A stretch of DNA of 64,000 nt from Amycolatopsis bullii (GCF_014654205.1 NZ_BNAW01000015.1:1-64000), one strand, 5' to 3'. Counted from the first letter of the stretch, positions 50,326 through 60,983 are shown. Notes: a model not told the origin generated them from the letters alone. Program-made: numbers and translations.

Positions 50326-52491
50326 TCAGCAACCGAGGAAGTGGCAGCGGACCACCTGCGGCGTCTCCAGCACCGAGCCCGCCTTGACGTCCTGCGCGAG
50401 CCGGACGTACTGGGCGTGCGTCCAGGCCAGCGGGGTCGCCGACGTGTTCGGCGTGCCGGCCGGAAAGCCGGTCTGCCCGGACGGCGGGTTCTCGTCCCAG
50501 ACCTGCTCCGGCATGGTCTCCGCCGAGCTGCTCACCCGGCCGAGGTCACGCAGCCGCCGCGCGGCCGACGACGGGTCGCCGAGCGCCAGTTCGTACTCGC
50601 CGCGCTCGCCGGCGAGCAGCGGCCACAGCCGGCCGAACGTCGTGCGGCTCTCCGCCGGGAACGTGTAGTCCCACGGCGAGCCGTCGGCCTGCTCGCCGTA
50701 GCCGTCCTTCGTGTAGCGGTGCCAGAACTGCCCGGTCGGCGTGGTGAACGCGATGTCGGAGTCCGTCACGCGCACGCTGTTGCGGATCACCGGGTCGTCG
50801 GCGCGGTAGATGCCGAGCCGGACGAGGTCGAGGAAGCCCGCGTCGGTGACCGCGCGCTGGTCCATCGTCACGCTCGAGTTGCCGAGGTTGTACGTCGTCC
50901 CGTTGTTCGCGTCGGCGTCCTTCGTCAGCCGGACGAAGTACGGGTCCTTCGACAGCGGCCCGTTCGTGGTGATCGTCTGCTTCGGCAGGTCGGCCTTCAT
51001 CTTGTCGGCCGCGGCGAGGTACCGGGCCGCGTCGGCGGAGGCGCCGTTGTGCGAAGCGATGTCGGCCGCGCAGACGAGCCCGGCGATCACCGAGGCGATG
51101 GTCGACGGGGACCAGCCGTCCTGCTCCTCCCAGCGCTCCTGCTGGGTGTACGGCGACGCCTGCCCGTTCGGACCCCGGTAGCCGAGGATGAAGTCGGCGG
51201 CCTTGCGGACGCCGGGCCACAGGTCGTTCCGGCCGAGCTGCTGGGCCAGCACGATCGGGAACGCGGTCTCGTCGAGCTGGATCGACGTCCAGTACGGCAC
51301 GCCGTCGACCCGGCTGTTCTGCGGCATGTGCCCGTCGGCCTGCTGCTGCGTGCCGAACATGTAGGTCACGGCCCGATTCGCGGCGGCCGTGTCGCCGCCG
51401 GCGGCCAGCCCGGTGGCGATCTGGTAGAGGTCACGCGGCCAGACCAGGTGGTAGGTGCCGGACGGCGACCACTCCGGGTCGTTGTTCCCGAACCGCCACG
51501 GCATGCTCGGCGACGCGATGAAGGCGCCGGGGTGGTGCTTGTCCTCGCTCGCGGCGAGCGTCAGCATCGACGCCTTGTAGAGGTCGCGCTCGGCGTCGGT
51601 CTTCAGCGACGACGGCGGCTTGCCGACCCCGCGCAGGTACTGCTGCCAGCCGCGGTCGTAGGCACGCGTGATGTCGCGGACGCCGCGTCGCTGCGACGCC
51701 TGGGCGCTGCGAAGCGCGTCCGCGGCCTTCGCGCCCATGCCGAGGGCGAGGGTGACGTGCCGGGTGCGGAGGCCGTCGGCGCTCGTCCGGCCGGTCAGCA
51801 CGACGTTGCCCTTGGTCGCGGTGTCGTAGGTGGCGAGCTTGAAGGTCTTCGCGAGCTGGGTGTTGCCGTCGGACGCGCCCGCGTAGCCGACGCTCGTCTG
51901 CGTGAACGCGGGCTGCGCGGCGAGGGCGGCCGCGTTCGACGCGTCCTGCGCGGTGACGGCGTCACGTGCGCGCGCGGCGGAGTCGTCCGAACCGTCGTTG
52001 GTCAGGTCGGGGTCAGCGACCGCGTAGAGCTGGTAGGGCCGCCCGGTCAGCGACTGGAAGTCGACGTCCACCAGCACGGTCGTGGCGGCCGGGTCGGTGA
52101 CGTAGGTCTTGCGGAGGCGCCAGCGGTGCTGGTCGTCGGTGATGGTCTGCTCGTAGGTCAGGCTGTCGTCGTCGGTCCGCCGGACCTGCTGCGACTTCGC
52201 CGAGTAGTCCGTGACGGCGAAGCTGCGGCCGTCCGTGACGACGAAGTCCAGCGAGCGCACGCTGGGCGTCGACAGGTCGGGGTAGTAGACCTCGGACATC
52301 CGGCCGCCCTGGAGGGTGAACCAGACGTTGCTCGACCGGTCGTGGGCCGTGCCGAACCCGGTCTTGTTCGCGGGCAGCCAGCTCGGATGGGCGCCGGGTG
52401 CGCCGGGAGCCGGCCCCTGGGCCGCCGCGGTCGCCGGGATCAGGCCGGTGACCAGCAGCCCGGCGAGGGCGCTGAAGATGAGTTTTCGCAT
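50326..52491 (-). CDS. Secreted GH15 glucoamylase/glucodextranase-like enzyme
   Basis: A 721-residue exported hydrolase. A signal peptide (MRKLIFSALAGLLVTGL, AxA site near 24) is followed by an N-terminal beta-sandwich (about 30-290; GGRMSEVYYPDLS) and an (alpha/alpha)6 catalytic barrel with YHLVWPRDLYQIATG, ERWEEQDGWSPST (catalytic acid Glu, about 455) and MPEQVWDE (catalytic base Glu, about 658). It should release glucose from starch-like or dextran-type glucans. The C-terminus CHFLGC may form a disulfide. Inverted repeats upstream suggest sugar-responsive control. It is monocistronic. Confidence 0.93.
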   Translation of the reverse strand: MRKLIFSALAGLLVTGLIPATAAAQGPAPGAPGAHPSWLPANKTGFGTAHDRSSNVWFTLQGGRMSEVYYPDLSTPSVRSLDFVVTDGRSFAVTDYSAKSQQVRRTDDDSLTYEQTITDDQHRWRLRKTYVTDPAATTVLVDVDFQSLTGRPYQLYAVADPDLTNDGSDDSAARARDAVTAQDASNAAALAAQPAFTQTSVGYAGASDGNTQLAKTFKLATYDTATKGNVVLTGRTSADGLRTRHVTLALGMGAKAADALRSAQASQRRGVRDITRAYDRGWQQYLRGVGKPPSSLKTDAERDLYKASMLTLAASEDKHHPGAFIASPSMPWRFGNNDPEWSPSGTYHLVWPRDLYQIATGLAAGGDTAAANRAVTYMFGTQQQADGHMPQNSRVDGVPYWTSIQLDETAFPIVLAQQLGRNDLWPGVRKAADFILGYRGPNGQASPYTQQERWEEQDGWSPSTIASVIAGLVCAADIASHNGASADAARYLAAADKMKADLPKQTITTNGPLSKDPYFVRLTKDADANNGTTYNLGNSSVTMDQRAVTDAGFLDLVRLGIYRADDPVIRNSVRVTDSDIAFTTPTGQFWHRYTKDGYGEQADGSPWDYTFPAESRTTFGRLWPLLAGERGEYELALGDPSSAARRLRDLGRVSSSAETMPEQVWDENPPSGQTGFPAGTPNTSATPLAWTHAQYVRLAQDVKAGSVLETPQVVRCHFLGC

Positions 52492-52508
52492 GTCAACCCC
52501 ACAGAAGA

Positions 52509-52534
52509 TCGCTTCTGCACCGTTACAGAAGCGA
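52509..52534. promoter_or_regulatory. Inverted repeat upstream of the glucoamylase
   Basis: A perfect pair TCGCTTCTG / CAGAAGCGA with 8 nt between starts 17 bp upstream of the ATG on the minus strand, so it lies in the promoter or leader of the glucoamylase gene. Confidence 0.5.
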
Positions 52535-52606
52535 CTTGGCAGTCTGCCGCCGATCCTTCACCGGCGCATGGTCCGATCCGGTGAACCACTGACCGTCACT
52601 GGTCCG

Positions 52607-52620
52607 GTGAACCGGTTCAC
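52607..52620. promoter_or_regulatory. 14-bp palindrome, candidate LacI-type operator
   Basis: GTGAACCGGTTCAC is a perfect palindrome with the central CG typical of LacI-family operators. A half-copy (TCCGGTGAACC) lies 26 bp before it, at 52577. The position fits the glucoamylase promoter region. Confidence 0.45.
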
Positions 52621-52692
52621 GGACAGCGAACGGACTTCCCGCACCACCGGGCGCAGACTTGTATTACTTGCAACGGTGTAATCGAGGTGCGC

Positions 52693-53604
52693 ATGGACGA
52701 CGCGATGGACGCCTACTCGCGCGCGGTCAGCACGGTCGCCAGGACCGTCACCCCGCACGTCGCCGGGGTGCAGCTCGCGCGCGGCAGCGGCTCGGCCGTC
52801 GTCTTCGCCGACGGCGGTCTGCTGCTCACCAACGCCCACGTCGTCAGCGACCACCGGCGCGGGGTCGCCACCTTCGCCGACGGCAGCGAAGTGCCCTTCG
52901 ACGTCGTCGGGGCCGATCCGCTGTCCGATCTCGCCGTGGTGCGCACGCGCGGCGAGACGCCGCCGGCCGCCGTGCTCGGGGACGCCGATCGGCTCGTCGT
53001 CGGGCAGCTTGTCGTCGCCGTCGGGAATCCGCTCGGGTTCTCCGGGACGGTCACCGCCGGGGTCGTCAGCGCGCTCGGGCGGGCCCTGCCGGTGCGGCAG
53101 GGGCGCACCACCCGCGTCATCGAGGACGTCATCCAGACCGACGCCGCGCTCAACCCCGGCAACTCCGGCGGGGCGCTCGCCGACTCCGCCGGCCGGGTCG
53201 TCGGCGTCAACACCGCCGTCGCCGGGGTCGGGCTCGGGCTCGCCGTGCCGATCAACGCGACGACCCGGCGGATCATCGACACGCTCGTCGTCGAGGGCCG
53301 GGTGCGGCGCGCGTACCTCGGCGTCGTCGGCGTGCCCGCGCCGCTGCCGGATGACGTCGCCGAGCGCACCGGGCAGAACGCCGGGCTGCGGGTGCGCGAA
53401 GTCGTCTCCGGCGGCCCTGCCGACCGGGCGGGTCTCAAGGCGGGCGATCTCGTGCTCACCGTCGCACGCACCCGCGTGTCGGACGCGCAGGGCATCCAGC
53501 GGCAGCTCTTCGCGGAAGTGATCGGCACCGCACTGCCGATCACCGTGCTGCGCAACGGCGCCATGGTCGACGTCTACGCCACCCCGGCAGAGTTGGCCGG
53601 GTGA
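52693..53604 (+). CDS. HtrA-like serine protease (S1C) with PDZ domain, no membrane anchor
   Basis: A 303-residue protease with catalytic triad His in LLLTNAHVVS (about 47), Asp in DPLSDLAVV (about 79) and Ser in NPGNSGGAL (about 157), then a PDZ domain (GLRVREVVSGGPADRAGLKAGDLVLTV in part, about 235-300). Unlike most actinobacterial HtrA proteins it has no TM segment or signal peptide at the chosen start, so it may be cytoplasmic. GAGG lies 5 nt before ATG 52693; GTG 52687 is an alternative. It precedes thiC with the riboswitch between. Confidence 0.9.
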   Translation: MDDAMDAYSRAVSTVARTVTPHVAGVQLARGSGSAVVFADGGLLLTNAHVVSDHRRGVATFADGSEVPFDVVGADPLSDLAVVRTRGETPPAAVLGDADRLVVGQLVVAVGNPLGFSGTVTAGVVSALGRALPVRQGRTTRVIEDVIQTDAALNPGNSGGALADSAGRVVGVNTAVAGVGLGLAVPINATTRRIIDTLVVEGRVRRAYLGVVGVPAPLPDDVAERTGQNAGLRVREVVSGGPADRAGLKAGDLVLTVARTRVSDAQGIQRQLFAEVIGTALPITVLRNGAMVDVYATPAELAG

Positions 53605-53649
53605 CTTGAGTATCGCGCCCCGGCGTGGCATGGTCGGTGGCACAACACC

Positions 53650-53749
53650 AACGCGGGAGCTCGCGCCATGGCGGGCTGAGAGGGTGACTGGGGTTCTCCC
53701 GGTGTCACCGACCGCATGAACCTGACCGGGTAATGCCGGCGTAGGGAGT
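53650..53749 (+). promoter_or_regulatory. TPP riboswitch upstream of thiC
   Basis: The THI-box elements appear in order: GCGGGAGC, CTGAGAGGGTGAC, ACCGACCGCATGAACCTGA, CCGGGTAATGCCGGCGTAG and GGGAG. Binding of thiamine diphosphate should repress thiC-thiD, probably by hiding the GGGAG ribosome site 10 nt before the TTG start. Confidence 0.95.
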
Positions 53750-53757
53750 GAAAGTCG

Positions 53758-55391
<1,634 letters not shown>

Positions 55392-55395
<4 letters not shown>

Positions 55396-56192
55396 CACCG
55401 AAGACCGCCCTCACCATCGCCGGATCGGACTCCGGCGGTGGTGCGGGCATCCAGGCCGACCTGCGGACGTTCTTCGCCAACGGGGTGCACGGCCTGGTCG
55501 CGCTGACGGCGGTCACCGTGCAGAACTCCCTCGGCGTGCAGGGTTTCACCGAAATCCCCGCCGACGTCGTCACCGCGCAGATCAAGGCGGTGGCCTCGGA
55601 CATGGGCGTCAACGCCGCGAAGACGGGCATGCTGGCGACGGCGGAGATCATCCGCGCGGTCGCGAAAACCCTGGACGAGGTCGAGGTCGGCCCGTTCGTG
55701 GTCGACCCGGTCGCGGCCTCGATGACGGGCGACGCGCTGCTGCGCGAGGACGCCCTGGAGGCGATCCGCACCGAGCTGTTCCCCCGCGCGACGCTGATCA
55801 CGCCGAACCTCGACGAAGTCCGGTTGCTGACCGGGGTTTCGGTGGTGGACGCGGCTTCCCAGTGCGCCGCGGCCGAGGCGCTGCTGGAGTTCGGCTCCCG
55901 GTGGGTCCTGGTGAAGGGCGGCCACATGACGGGCACCGCGGACTGCGTGGACCTGCTCTCGGACGGCCGCGAGTACATCTCGCTCAGCGGTCCCCGGTAC
56001 GAGACCGAGAACACCCACGGCGGCGGCGACACGCTGGCGTCGGCGATCACGGCGTCGCTGGCGAAGGGCGCTTCGGTGCCGGACGCCGTGGCGGCGGGCA
56101 AGAAGTTCATCGAGCGCTGCGTGGCGGAGGCCTACCCGCTGGGTGCCGGGGTCGGCCCGGTCTCCCCGTTCTGGGCGCTCGGACCCTCGTGA
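55392..56192 (+). CDS. thiD: Hydroxymethylpyrimidine/phosphomethylpyrimidine kinase
   Basis: A 266-residue ribokinase-fold enzyme: ALTIAGSDSGGGAGIQADLR at the N-terminus, VKGGH and the anion-hole/catalytic motif TENTHGGGDTLASAI. It phosphorylates HMP and HMP-P in thiamine synthesis, acting directly on the ThiC product. GTG 55392 overlaps the thiC stop. Its own TGA lies inside a repeat-family hairpin. A paralogue is at 58772-59599 (about half of positions identical by eye). Confidence 0.95.
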
Positions 56193-56230
56193 GTGGTAAA
56201 GAGGGTTAGAACCCGCCTTCTCACTCACGA
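56187..56230. terminator. Hairpin of the three-copy repeat family (copy 3, degenerate)
   Basis: Imperfect arms TCGTGAGTGGTAAAGAGGGT / ACCCGCCTTCTCACTCACGA pair around TT-AG-A. The outer TCGTGAGTG is identical to copy 2, and its TGA is the thiD stop codon. It separates convergent thiD and the HxlR gene. Confidence 0.7.
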
Positions 56231-56248
56231 CCAGCCGCGGCAGACCTG

Positions 56249-56644
56249 CTAACGGACCGGTTGGAGCTCGCGGCCGTCGTACTGCTCGCGGGCCGAGCGG
56301 ATGCGGCCGAAGTTGGCCTGCGACCAGTTGCTCAGCGCGATCAGGTGTGCCCCGGCCTCGGCGCCCATCTCCGTCAGCGCGTACTCCACCGTCGGCGGTG
56401 TCGTCGGGTAGACCGTGCGCGTCACGAAGCCGTCGCGCTCCAGCTGGCGCAGGTTCTGCGTCAGCATCTTCTGGCTGATGCCGTCGACCGCGCGGCGCAG
56501 CTCGCCGAAGCGGTGCGGGCCGCGGGCCAGCGCGCCCAAGACCAGGGCCGTCCACTTGTTGGCCAGCAGGTCCAGCACGTCCCGGCACGGGCAGTTGCGC
56601 AGGTACACATCCCAGGGTCCGCCCTGGTCACAGGTGGTTTCCAT
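56249..56644 (-). CDS. HxlR-type winged-helix regulator
   Basis: A 131-residue regulator with the HxlR core: CPCRDVLDLLANKWTALVL in part, GPHRFGELRRAVDGISQKMLTQNLRQLERDGFV (recognition helix ISQKMLTQNL) and a wing with VEYALTEMG. CxxxC-type cysteines near the N-terminus (CDQGG, NCPC) could sense electrophiles or oxidants as in YodB/HypR-like members. It is divergent from an oxidoreductase gene, the usual target. An inverted repeat lies 3 bp upstream of the ATG at 56644. Confidence 0.9.
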   Translation of the reverse strand: METTCDQGGPWDVYLRNCPCRDVLDLLANKWTALVLGALARGPHRFGELRRAVDGISQKMLTQNLRQLERDGFVTRTVYPTTPPTVEYALTEMGAEAGAHLIALSNWSQANFGRIRSAREQYDGRELQPVR

Positions 56645-56646
56645 CA

Positions 56647-56661
56647 GGTACCTACTGTACC
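56647..56661. promoter_or_regulatory. Candidate HxlR operator
   Basis: GGTAC-CTACT-GTACC is a perfect 5-bp inverted repeat with 5-bp spacer in the divergent promoter region. TACAGT on the minus strand inside it could be the -10 of the hxlR-type gene, 9 nt from ATG. Confidence 0.55.
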
Positions 56662-56735
56662 AACTAGTGCCTTCTGGCAAAAAGTGACCAAGGATCCGAA
56701 GATGGAGGCGACCCCGAAGCAGAAGGAGTGAAGCA

Positions 56736-57659
56736 ATGCGCATCGTGACCCAGCAGGCCCTCGGCGGGCCGGAGGTGCTCCGCGTCACCGAGGCGCCGCG
56801 CCCCGAACCCGGGCCCACGGAGGTCCTGGTGCGGGTGCGGGCCGCCGGGATCAACCCGGTCGACTGGAAGGTGCGGCGCGGCGGCGGGTTCCTCGGCGAG
56901 CCGCCGTTCACCGTCGGCTGGGACGTCGCCGGCGTCGTCGAGCAGGCCGGTTTCGGCGCGACCGGTGTCCAGGAGGGCGACGAAGTCCTCGGCATGCCGT
57001 GGTTCCCGCGGCCGGCCAACGCCTACGCCGAGTACGTCACCGCGCCCTCGCGCCACTTCGTGCGCAAGCCGGCCGGGCTGTCGTTCGCCGAGGCCGCCGC
57101 CCTGCCCCTCGCCGGGCTGACCGCGTGGCAGGGCCTGGTCGACGTCGCGAACGTCCACGAGGGACAACGCGTGTTCGTCGACGCCGCCGCGGGCGGGGTC
57201 GGCCACCTCGCCGTGCAGATCGCCAAGGCCCGCGGCGCGCACGTCATCGGCACGGCCAGCGCGGGCAAGCACGAATTCCTGCGCGAGCTCGGCGTCGACG
57301 AGCCGATCGACTACCACGAAGCCGAAGCCACCGCGTCCGATGTGGACGTCTACTTCGGACTCGTCGGCGAGGAGAGCGACCTGCGCTGGCTGCCCGCGAT
57401 CAAGGAGGGCGGCCTGCTGATCGGGGTGCCCAGCGGGGTCGGCGACCGGGTCGAGAAAGCGGCCGGGGCCAGGAACGTGCGCACGAGGCGGATCCTCGTC
57501 GAACCCGACCGCGGCGGGCTGACCGGCCTCGTCGGACTGATCGAGGCCGGTCAGCTGAAGGTCCGCGTCGAGCAGACCTTCCCGCTGGAGGACGCCGCCA
57601 AGGCGCACGAGCTGGGCGAATCCGGGCGCGTGTCCGGCAAGCTCGTGCTGACCGTCTAA
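56736..57659 (+). CDS. NADPH-dependent quinone-oxidoreductase-like MDR protein
   Basis: A 307-residue medium-chain dehydrogenase/reductase without the structural or catalytic zinc cysteines. VRAAGINPVDWKVRRGG, WDVAGVVEQAG and the NADPH-binding AAAGGVGHLAVQIAKARGA are visible. Such enzymes reduce quinones or enones. AAGGAG lies 7 nt before ATG 56736. It is divergent from the HxlR regulator, which probably represses it until an electrophile appears. Its stop overlaps the phospholipase-like gene by 4 bp, convergent. Confidence 0.9.
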   Translation: MRIVTQQALGGPEVLRVTEAPRPEPGPTEVLVRVRAAGINPVDWKVRRGGGFLGEPPFTVGWDVAGVVEQAGFGATGVQEGDEVLGMPWFPRPANAYAEYVTAPSRHFVRKPAGLSFAEAAALPLAGLTAWQGLVDVANVHEGQRVFVDAAAGGVGHLAVQIAKARGAHVIGTASAGKHEFLRELGVDEPIDYHEAEATASDVDVYFGLVGEESDLRWLPAIKEGGLLIGVPSGVGDRVEKAAGARNVRTRRILVEPDRGGLTGLVGLIEAGQLKVRVEQTFPLEDAAKAHELGESGRVSGKLVLTV

Positions 57660-58666
57660 CCGCGGGCGAGCACCTGGGGCAGCACCGTCGTGAGCCCGGT
57701 CCAGTCCGCGGTGACCACCGACGCGTGCTGCTTCGCCAGGTCGGCGACGCGCTGGTTGGCCTGGTCGACCGTCGGGTTGTGGCCGTCGATGGCCGGCGCG
57801 ACGTTCTGCGCGTCGGTCATCACGAGGTAGTAGTGGCTGGCGTCGTACCACCACGGCCCGGTCTGCGTCACCCACGCGTTCGCGTCGCCGTCGAACACCA
57901 CGAACCACGGCTTGAGGTCGGCGGTGTACCTGTCCCGCGGGTCACCGCCGGCCGCGCCGTGCACGGTGGGGAAGATGTTCGCGTCGCCCAGCTTGCCCGC
58001 GTTCTTGAGGCCGACGAGGTAGCGCGCGTACTCGACGTCGGTCTTCAGCGTGTCGGTCGGGTTCTGCTCCTCGACCGTGCCCGGGATGATCTCGGTGATC
58101 ACCCGGCCCCGCAAGGCGTCCACGGACGGCCAGTTGTCCGCTTTGGCGGCGTCGTCGAGCGTCGCGTAGCCGCCGAGCAGCTCGGCCGGGCGGAAGGCGA
58201 CGCTGCCGAGGTGCGCCCGGAACGTGGCGTCCAGCTCGTCCGGGCCCATGCCGGTGTTGTCCGAGAAGCCCGTCTTCATCTCGAGCTTGAGCGTGATCGG
58301 CGTGTGGCCCGGGTGGGCGGCCAGCCAGATCCGGATGTCGTCGAGGCAGTACTCCAGGTTCTTGTTCTTCCCGCCCGAGTACAGCTGCGCCGCCGAGGTG
58401 GCCGCGACGCAGTTGTTCTGGTTCCCCAACGGGTTCGAGTGGCTGACCTTCCATTCGTGGGTGAAGAAGTCCGGCCAGACGTCCAGCTCGATCAGCGACG
58501 ACCCGGCGTCGAGCGCCTGGGCGAGGTAGCCGTAGGCCGCCGGGTCGTACGTGTTGTGCACGCCGACGGTGGTGACGTGGGACAGCTTGGGACTGTCGGC
58601 GTCGGCCGCGGTCGCCCCCGAGAGCGTGAGTGCCGCCGTGAGGATTGCCACCGAGAAGAGCTTCAT
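57656..58666 (-). CDS. Secreted calcium-dependent phosphoinositide phospholipase C-like protein
   Basis: A 336-residue exported protein: signal peptide (MKLFSVAILTAALTLSGATAA) and a PI-PLC-like barrel with GVHNTYD (first His, about 37), LIELDVWPDFF (metal-ligand Glu/Asp), VSHSNPL (second His, about 76), TLKLEMKTG and a late GDANAWVTQTGPWWYD. It fits the Ca2+-dependent PLC_C1 family (PF16670), which hydrolyses phosphoinositide-type headgroups. Extracellular action is expected. It appears monocistronic; the short upstream region is divergent from the second thiD. Confidence 0.87.
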   Translation of the reverse strand: MKLFSVAILTAALTLSGATAADADSPKLSHVTTVGVHNTYDPAAYGYLAQALDAGSSLIELDVWPDFFTHEWKVSHSNPLGNQNNCVAATSAAQLYSGGKNKNLEYCLDDIRIWLAAHPGHTPITLKLEMKTGFSDNTGMGPDELDATFRAHLGSVAFRPAELLGGYATLDDAAKADNWPSVDALRGRVITEIIPGTVEEQNPTDTLKTDVEYARYLVGLKNAGKLGDANIFPTVHGAAGGDPRDRYTADLKPWFVVFDGDANAWVTQTGPWWYDASHYYLVMTDAQNVAPAIDGHNPTVDQANQRVADLAKQHASVVTADWTGLTTVLPQVLARG

Positions 58667-58771
58667 CCAGGCTCCTTCGAACGTGAGTAACGTTCACAAT
58701 GTCTCACCGTGGTTGACTGTTGATGAAGCAAAAGAGGCTGATCGGCCTAGACCAGAAGTCGGGAAACCACC

Positions 58772-59599
58772 ATGACGACGAGCCTGCCGACCGCGTTGAC
58801 CATCGCCGGGTCGGACTCCGGCGGCGCCGCCGGGCTGCAGGCGGATCTGCGGACGTTCCTGACCTGCGGCGTGCACGGCCTGGTCGCGGTCACCGCCGTC
58901 ACCGTGCAGAACACCCTGGGCGTGCACGACCGCGCCGACCTGCCGCCGCACATCGTGGCCGGGCAGATCGAGGCGGTGGCGGCGGACATGGGCGTCGGCG
59001 CGGCGAAGACCGGCATGCTGGCCTCGGCCGAGATCATCCACGCCGTCGCCGCGGCCTGTGACCACGCCGAAATCGGGCGGGACGCGAAGATCCCGTTCGT
59101 CGTGGACCCGGTGGCGGCGTCGATGCACGGCCACCCGCTGTTCGACGAAGCCGGGCTCGTGGCGCTGCGCGACGAGCTGCTCCCGCGCGCCACGGTACTG
59201 ACCCCGAACCTCGACGAGGTCCGGCTGCTCACCGGGATGACCGTGACCGACCGCGAGGGCATGCACACCGCGGCCGTGGTGCTGCACCGGATGGGCCCGC
59301 GGTACGTCCTGGTCAAGAGCGGTCACCTGCAGACCGACCCCGAGTGCGTGGACCTGCTCTTCGACGGCTCGACGTTCGTGGAGCTGCCGGGCCGGCGCTA
59401 CCCGACGCCGCACACGCACGGCGCGGGCGACACGATGGCATCGGCGCTCACCGCGGGCCTGGCCAAGGGGATGTCCGTGGTCGAGGCCGCGCGCTACGGC
59501 AAGTGGTTCGTCTCGCACGCGGTCGAGCACGCGTACCCGATGGGCGCGAAGGTCGGTCCGGTGTCGGCTTTCTGGCGGCTGGCGCCCGAGGAGCGCTGA
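58772..59599 (+). CDS. thiD: Second ThiD-type pyrimidine kinase
   Basis: A 275-residue paralogue of the thiC-linked ThiD: ALTIAGSDSGGAAGLQADLR, VKSGH and TPHTHGAGDTMASAL are all intact, so it should be active. It has no TPP riboswitch and no thi neighbour in its operon, so it may salvage HMP or act as a pyridoxal/HMP kinase outside thiamine repression. It starts at ATG 58772, with no strong ribosome site. A voltage-gated-channel homologue follows 59 bp downstream. Confidence 0.9.
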   Translation: MTTSLPTALTIAGSDSGGAAGLQADLRTFLTCGVHGLVAVTAVTVQNTLGVHDRADLPPHIVAGQIEAVAADMGVGAAKTGMLASAEIIHAVAAACDHAEIGRDAKIPFVVDPVAASMHGHPLFDEAGLVALRDELLPRATVLTPNLDEVRLLTGMTVTDREGMHTAAVVLHRMGPRYVLVKSGHLQTDPECVDLLFDGSTFVELPGRRYPTPHTHGAGDTMASALTAGLAKGMSVVEAARYGKWFVSHAVEHAYPMGAKVGPVSAFWRLAPEER

Positions 59600-59658
59600 G
59601 CGACCACCCGGCTACCATTCCTGCGCTTACTTTTCCTTGAACCACGCAGGGGGTGCCC

Positions 59659-60462
59659 TTGACCGGGCGCGAGCGGGTGGCGAAGGTCCTCGAGGGCCGC
59701 CGCTTCCAGAACTTCATCATCGCGGTGATCGTCTTCAACGCCGTCACCCTCGGCATGGAGACGTCGACGTCGATCATGGACGGCTACAGCGGCCTCCTGC
59801 ACGTCCTCGACCACCTCGCGCTGGGCATCTTCGTCGCCGAGCTGCTGGCCAAGTTCTACGCCTACCGCGGCAGCTTCTTCCGCGACAACTGGAACGTCTT
59901 CGACCTGCTGGTCGTCGGCATCGCGGTGATCCCGGCGACCGGGCCGTTCGCGGTCCTGCGGTCGCTGCGCGTGCTCCGGGTGCTGCGGCTGATCTCCGTC
60001 GTGCCGTCGATGCGCAAGGTCGTCTCCGGCCTGCTCGCCGCGATCCCCGGCATGGCGTCGATCGCCGCGCTGCTCGCGCTGATCATCTTCGTGGCCGGCG
60101 TGATGGCGACCAAGCTGTTCGGCACCATCGACCCCGGCGACTTCGGCGACCTCGGCACGTCGCTGTTCACCCTGTTCCAGGTGATGACCGGCGAGGCGTG
60201 GCCGGACATCGCGAAGACCATCATGGAACAGGCGCCGCTGGCCTGGATCTTCTTCGTCGTCTACATCCTGGTGTCCAGCTTCGCGGTGCTGAACCTCTTC
60301 ATCGCCGTGGTGGTCAGCGGCATGGAGGACGAGCTGCGTCAGGACATCCGCGAGGAAGAGGCGAAGCAGGCCGAAGCGCAGGCGGCCGCGAACCAGGAAA
60401 TCCTCGACGAACTCCGCGCCCTGCGCGCGGAGCTGGCCGAACTGCGGCAGCGAGCGGCTTAG
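59659..60462 (+). CDS. Voltage-gated cation channel homologue (single six-TM domain)
   Basis: A 267-residue ion-transport protein of bacterial Nav size: S1-S3 hydrophobic segments, an S4 with RSLRVLRVLRL (Arg every third residue, about 100-110), S5, the pore with FQVMTGEAWPDI (about 173-183), S6 FAVLNLFIAVVVSGM, and a C-terminal coiled coil rich in Glu/Ala/Leu (about 222-266). The filter reads TGEAW rather than TLESW of NaChBac, but the Glu is retained. AGGGGG supports TTG 59659; GTG 59653 is an alternative. The last 4 bp overlap the convergent MarR gene. Confidence 0.88.
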   Translation: MTGRERVAKVLEGRRFQNFIIAVIVFNAVTLGMETSTSIMDGYSGLLHVLDHLALGIFVAELLAKFYAYRGSFFRDNWNVFDLLVVGIAVIPATGPFAVLRSLRVLRVLRLISVVPSMRKVVSGLLAAIPGMASIAALLALIIFVAGVMATKLFGTIDPGDFGDLGTSLFTLFQVMTGEAWPDIAKTIMEQAPLAWIFFVVYILVSSFAVLNLFIAVVVSGMEDELRQDIREEEAKQAEAQAAANQEILDELRALRAELAELRQRAA

Positions 60463-60884
60463 TCGTCCGCGATCAGGGCTTCGAGCGCCGGGATCGCCGC
60501 CGTCAGGGCTTCGCGGTGCTCGGGCGAGAGCCGGTCGAGACGGCGGTTGAGCTCCTGGACCCGGGTCGACCGGACGCCGGAGACGAGCCGCTCGCCCTCT
60601 TCGGTCGCCTTCGCCAGCCACGCCCGGCGGTCGACCGGGTCGGACTCGCGGCTGACGTACCCCGCCTCGACCAGGGACGCGATGATCCGCGACATCGTCG
60701 CCGCGGCCACGCCCTCCTTGGCGGCGAGGTCACCGAGCCGAAGCTGGCCCGCGTGCACCAGCGTCGCCAGCGCCGAGATGGCACCGTGGCCCGGCCCGGG
60801 TACGCCGGCCTGGCGCAGGGACCGCGACAGCCTGCCGACGGCGAGGTACAACCTGCCCGAGGTGTCCTGAACCGATGTGGTCAC
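60459..60884 (-). CDS. MarR-type regulator
   Basis: A 141-residue winged-helix repressor: LYLAVGRLSRSLRQ, then LRLGDLAAKEGVAAATMSRIIASLVEAGYVSRE (HTH) and the wing DPVDRRAWLAKATEEGERLV, with the DxRx signature of MarR. AAGGAG lies 6 nt before GTG 60884. It is a single gene with convergent overlap with the channel gene. The ligand and targets are unknown. Confidence 0.92.
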   Translation of the reverse strand: MTTSVQDTSGRLYLAVGRLSRSLRQAGVPGPGHGAISALATLVHAGQLRLGDLAAKEGVAAATMSRIIASLVEAGYVSRESDPVDRRAWLAKATEEGERLVSGVRSTRVQELNRRLDRLSPEHREALTAAIPALEALIADD

Positions 60885-60983
60885 GGCTGGCTCCTTCTGC
60901 GCTGCCCGGCCGCGGATGCGCCGGAAAGTGCCGTCCACCTTACGGGTTCCAGGTCACGCTCGGCGTGAAGCCGCAGCGTCATA

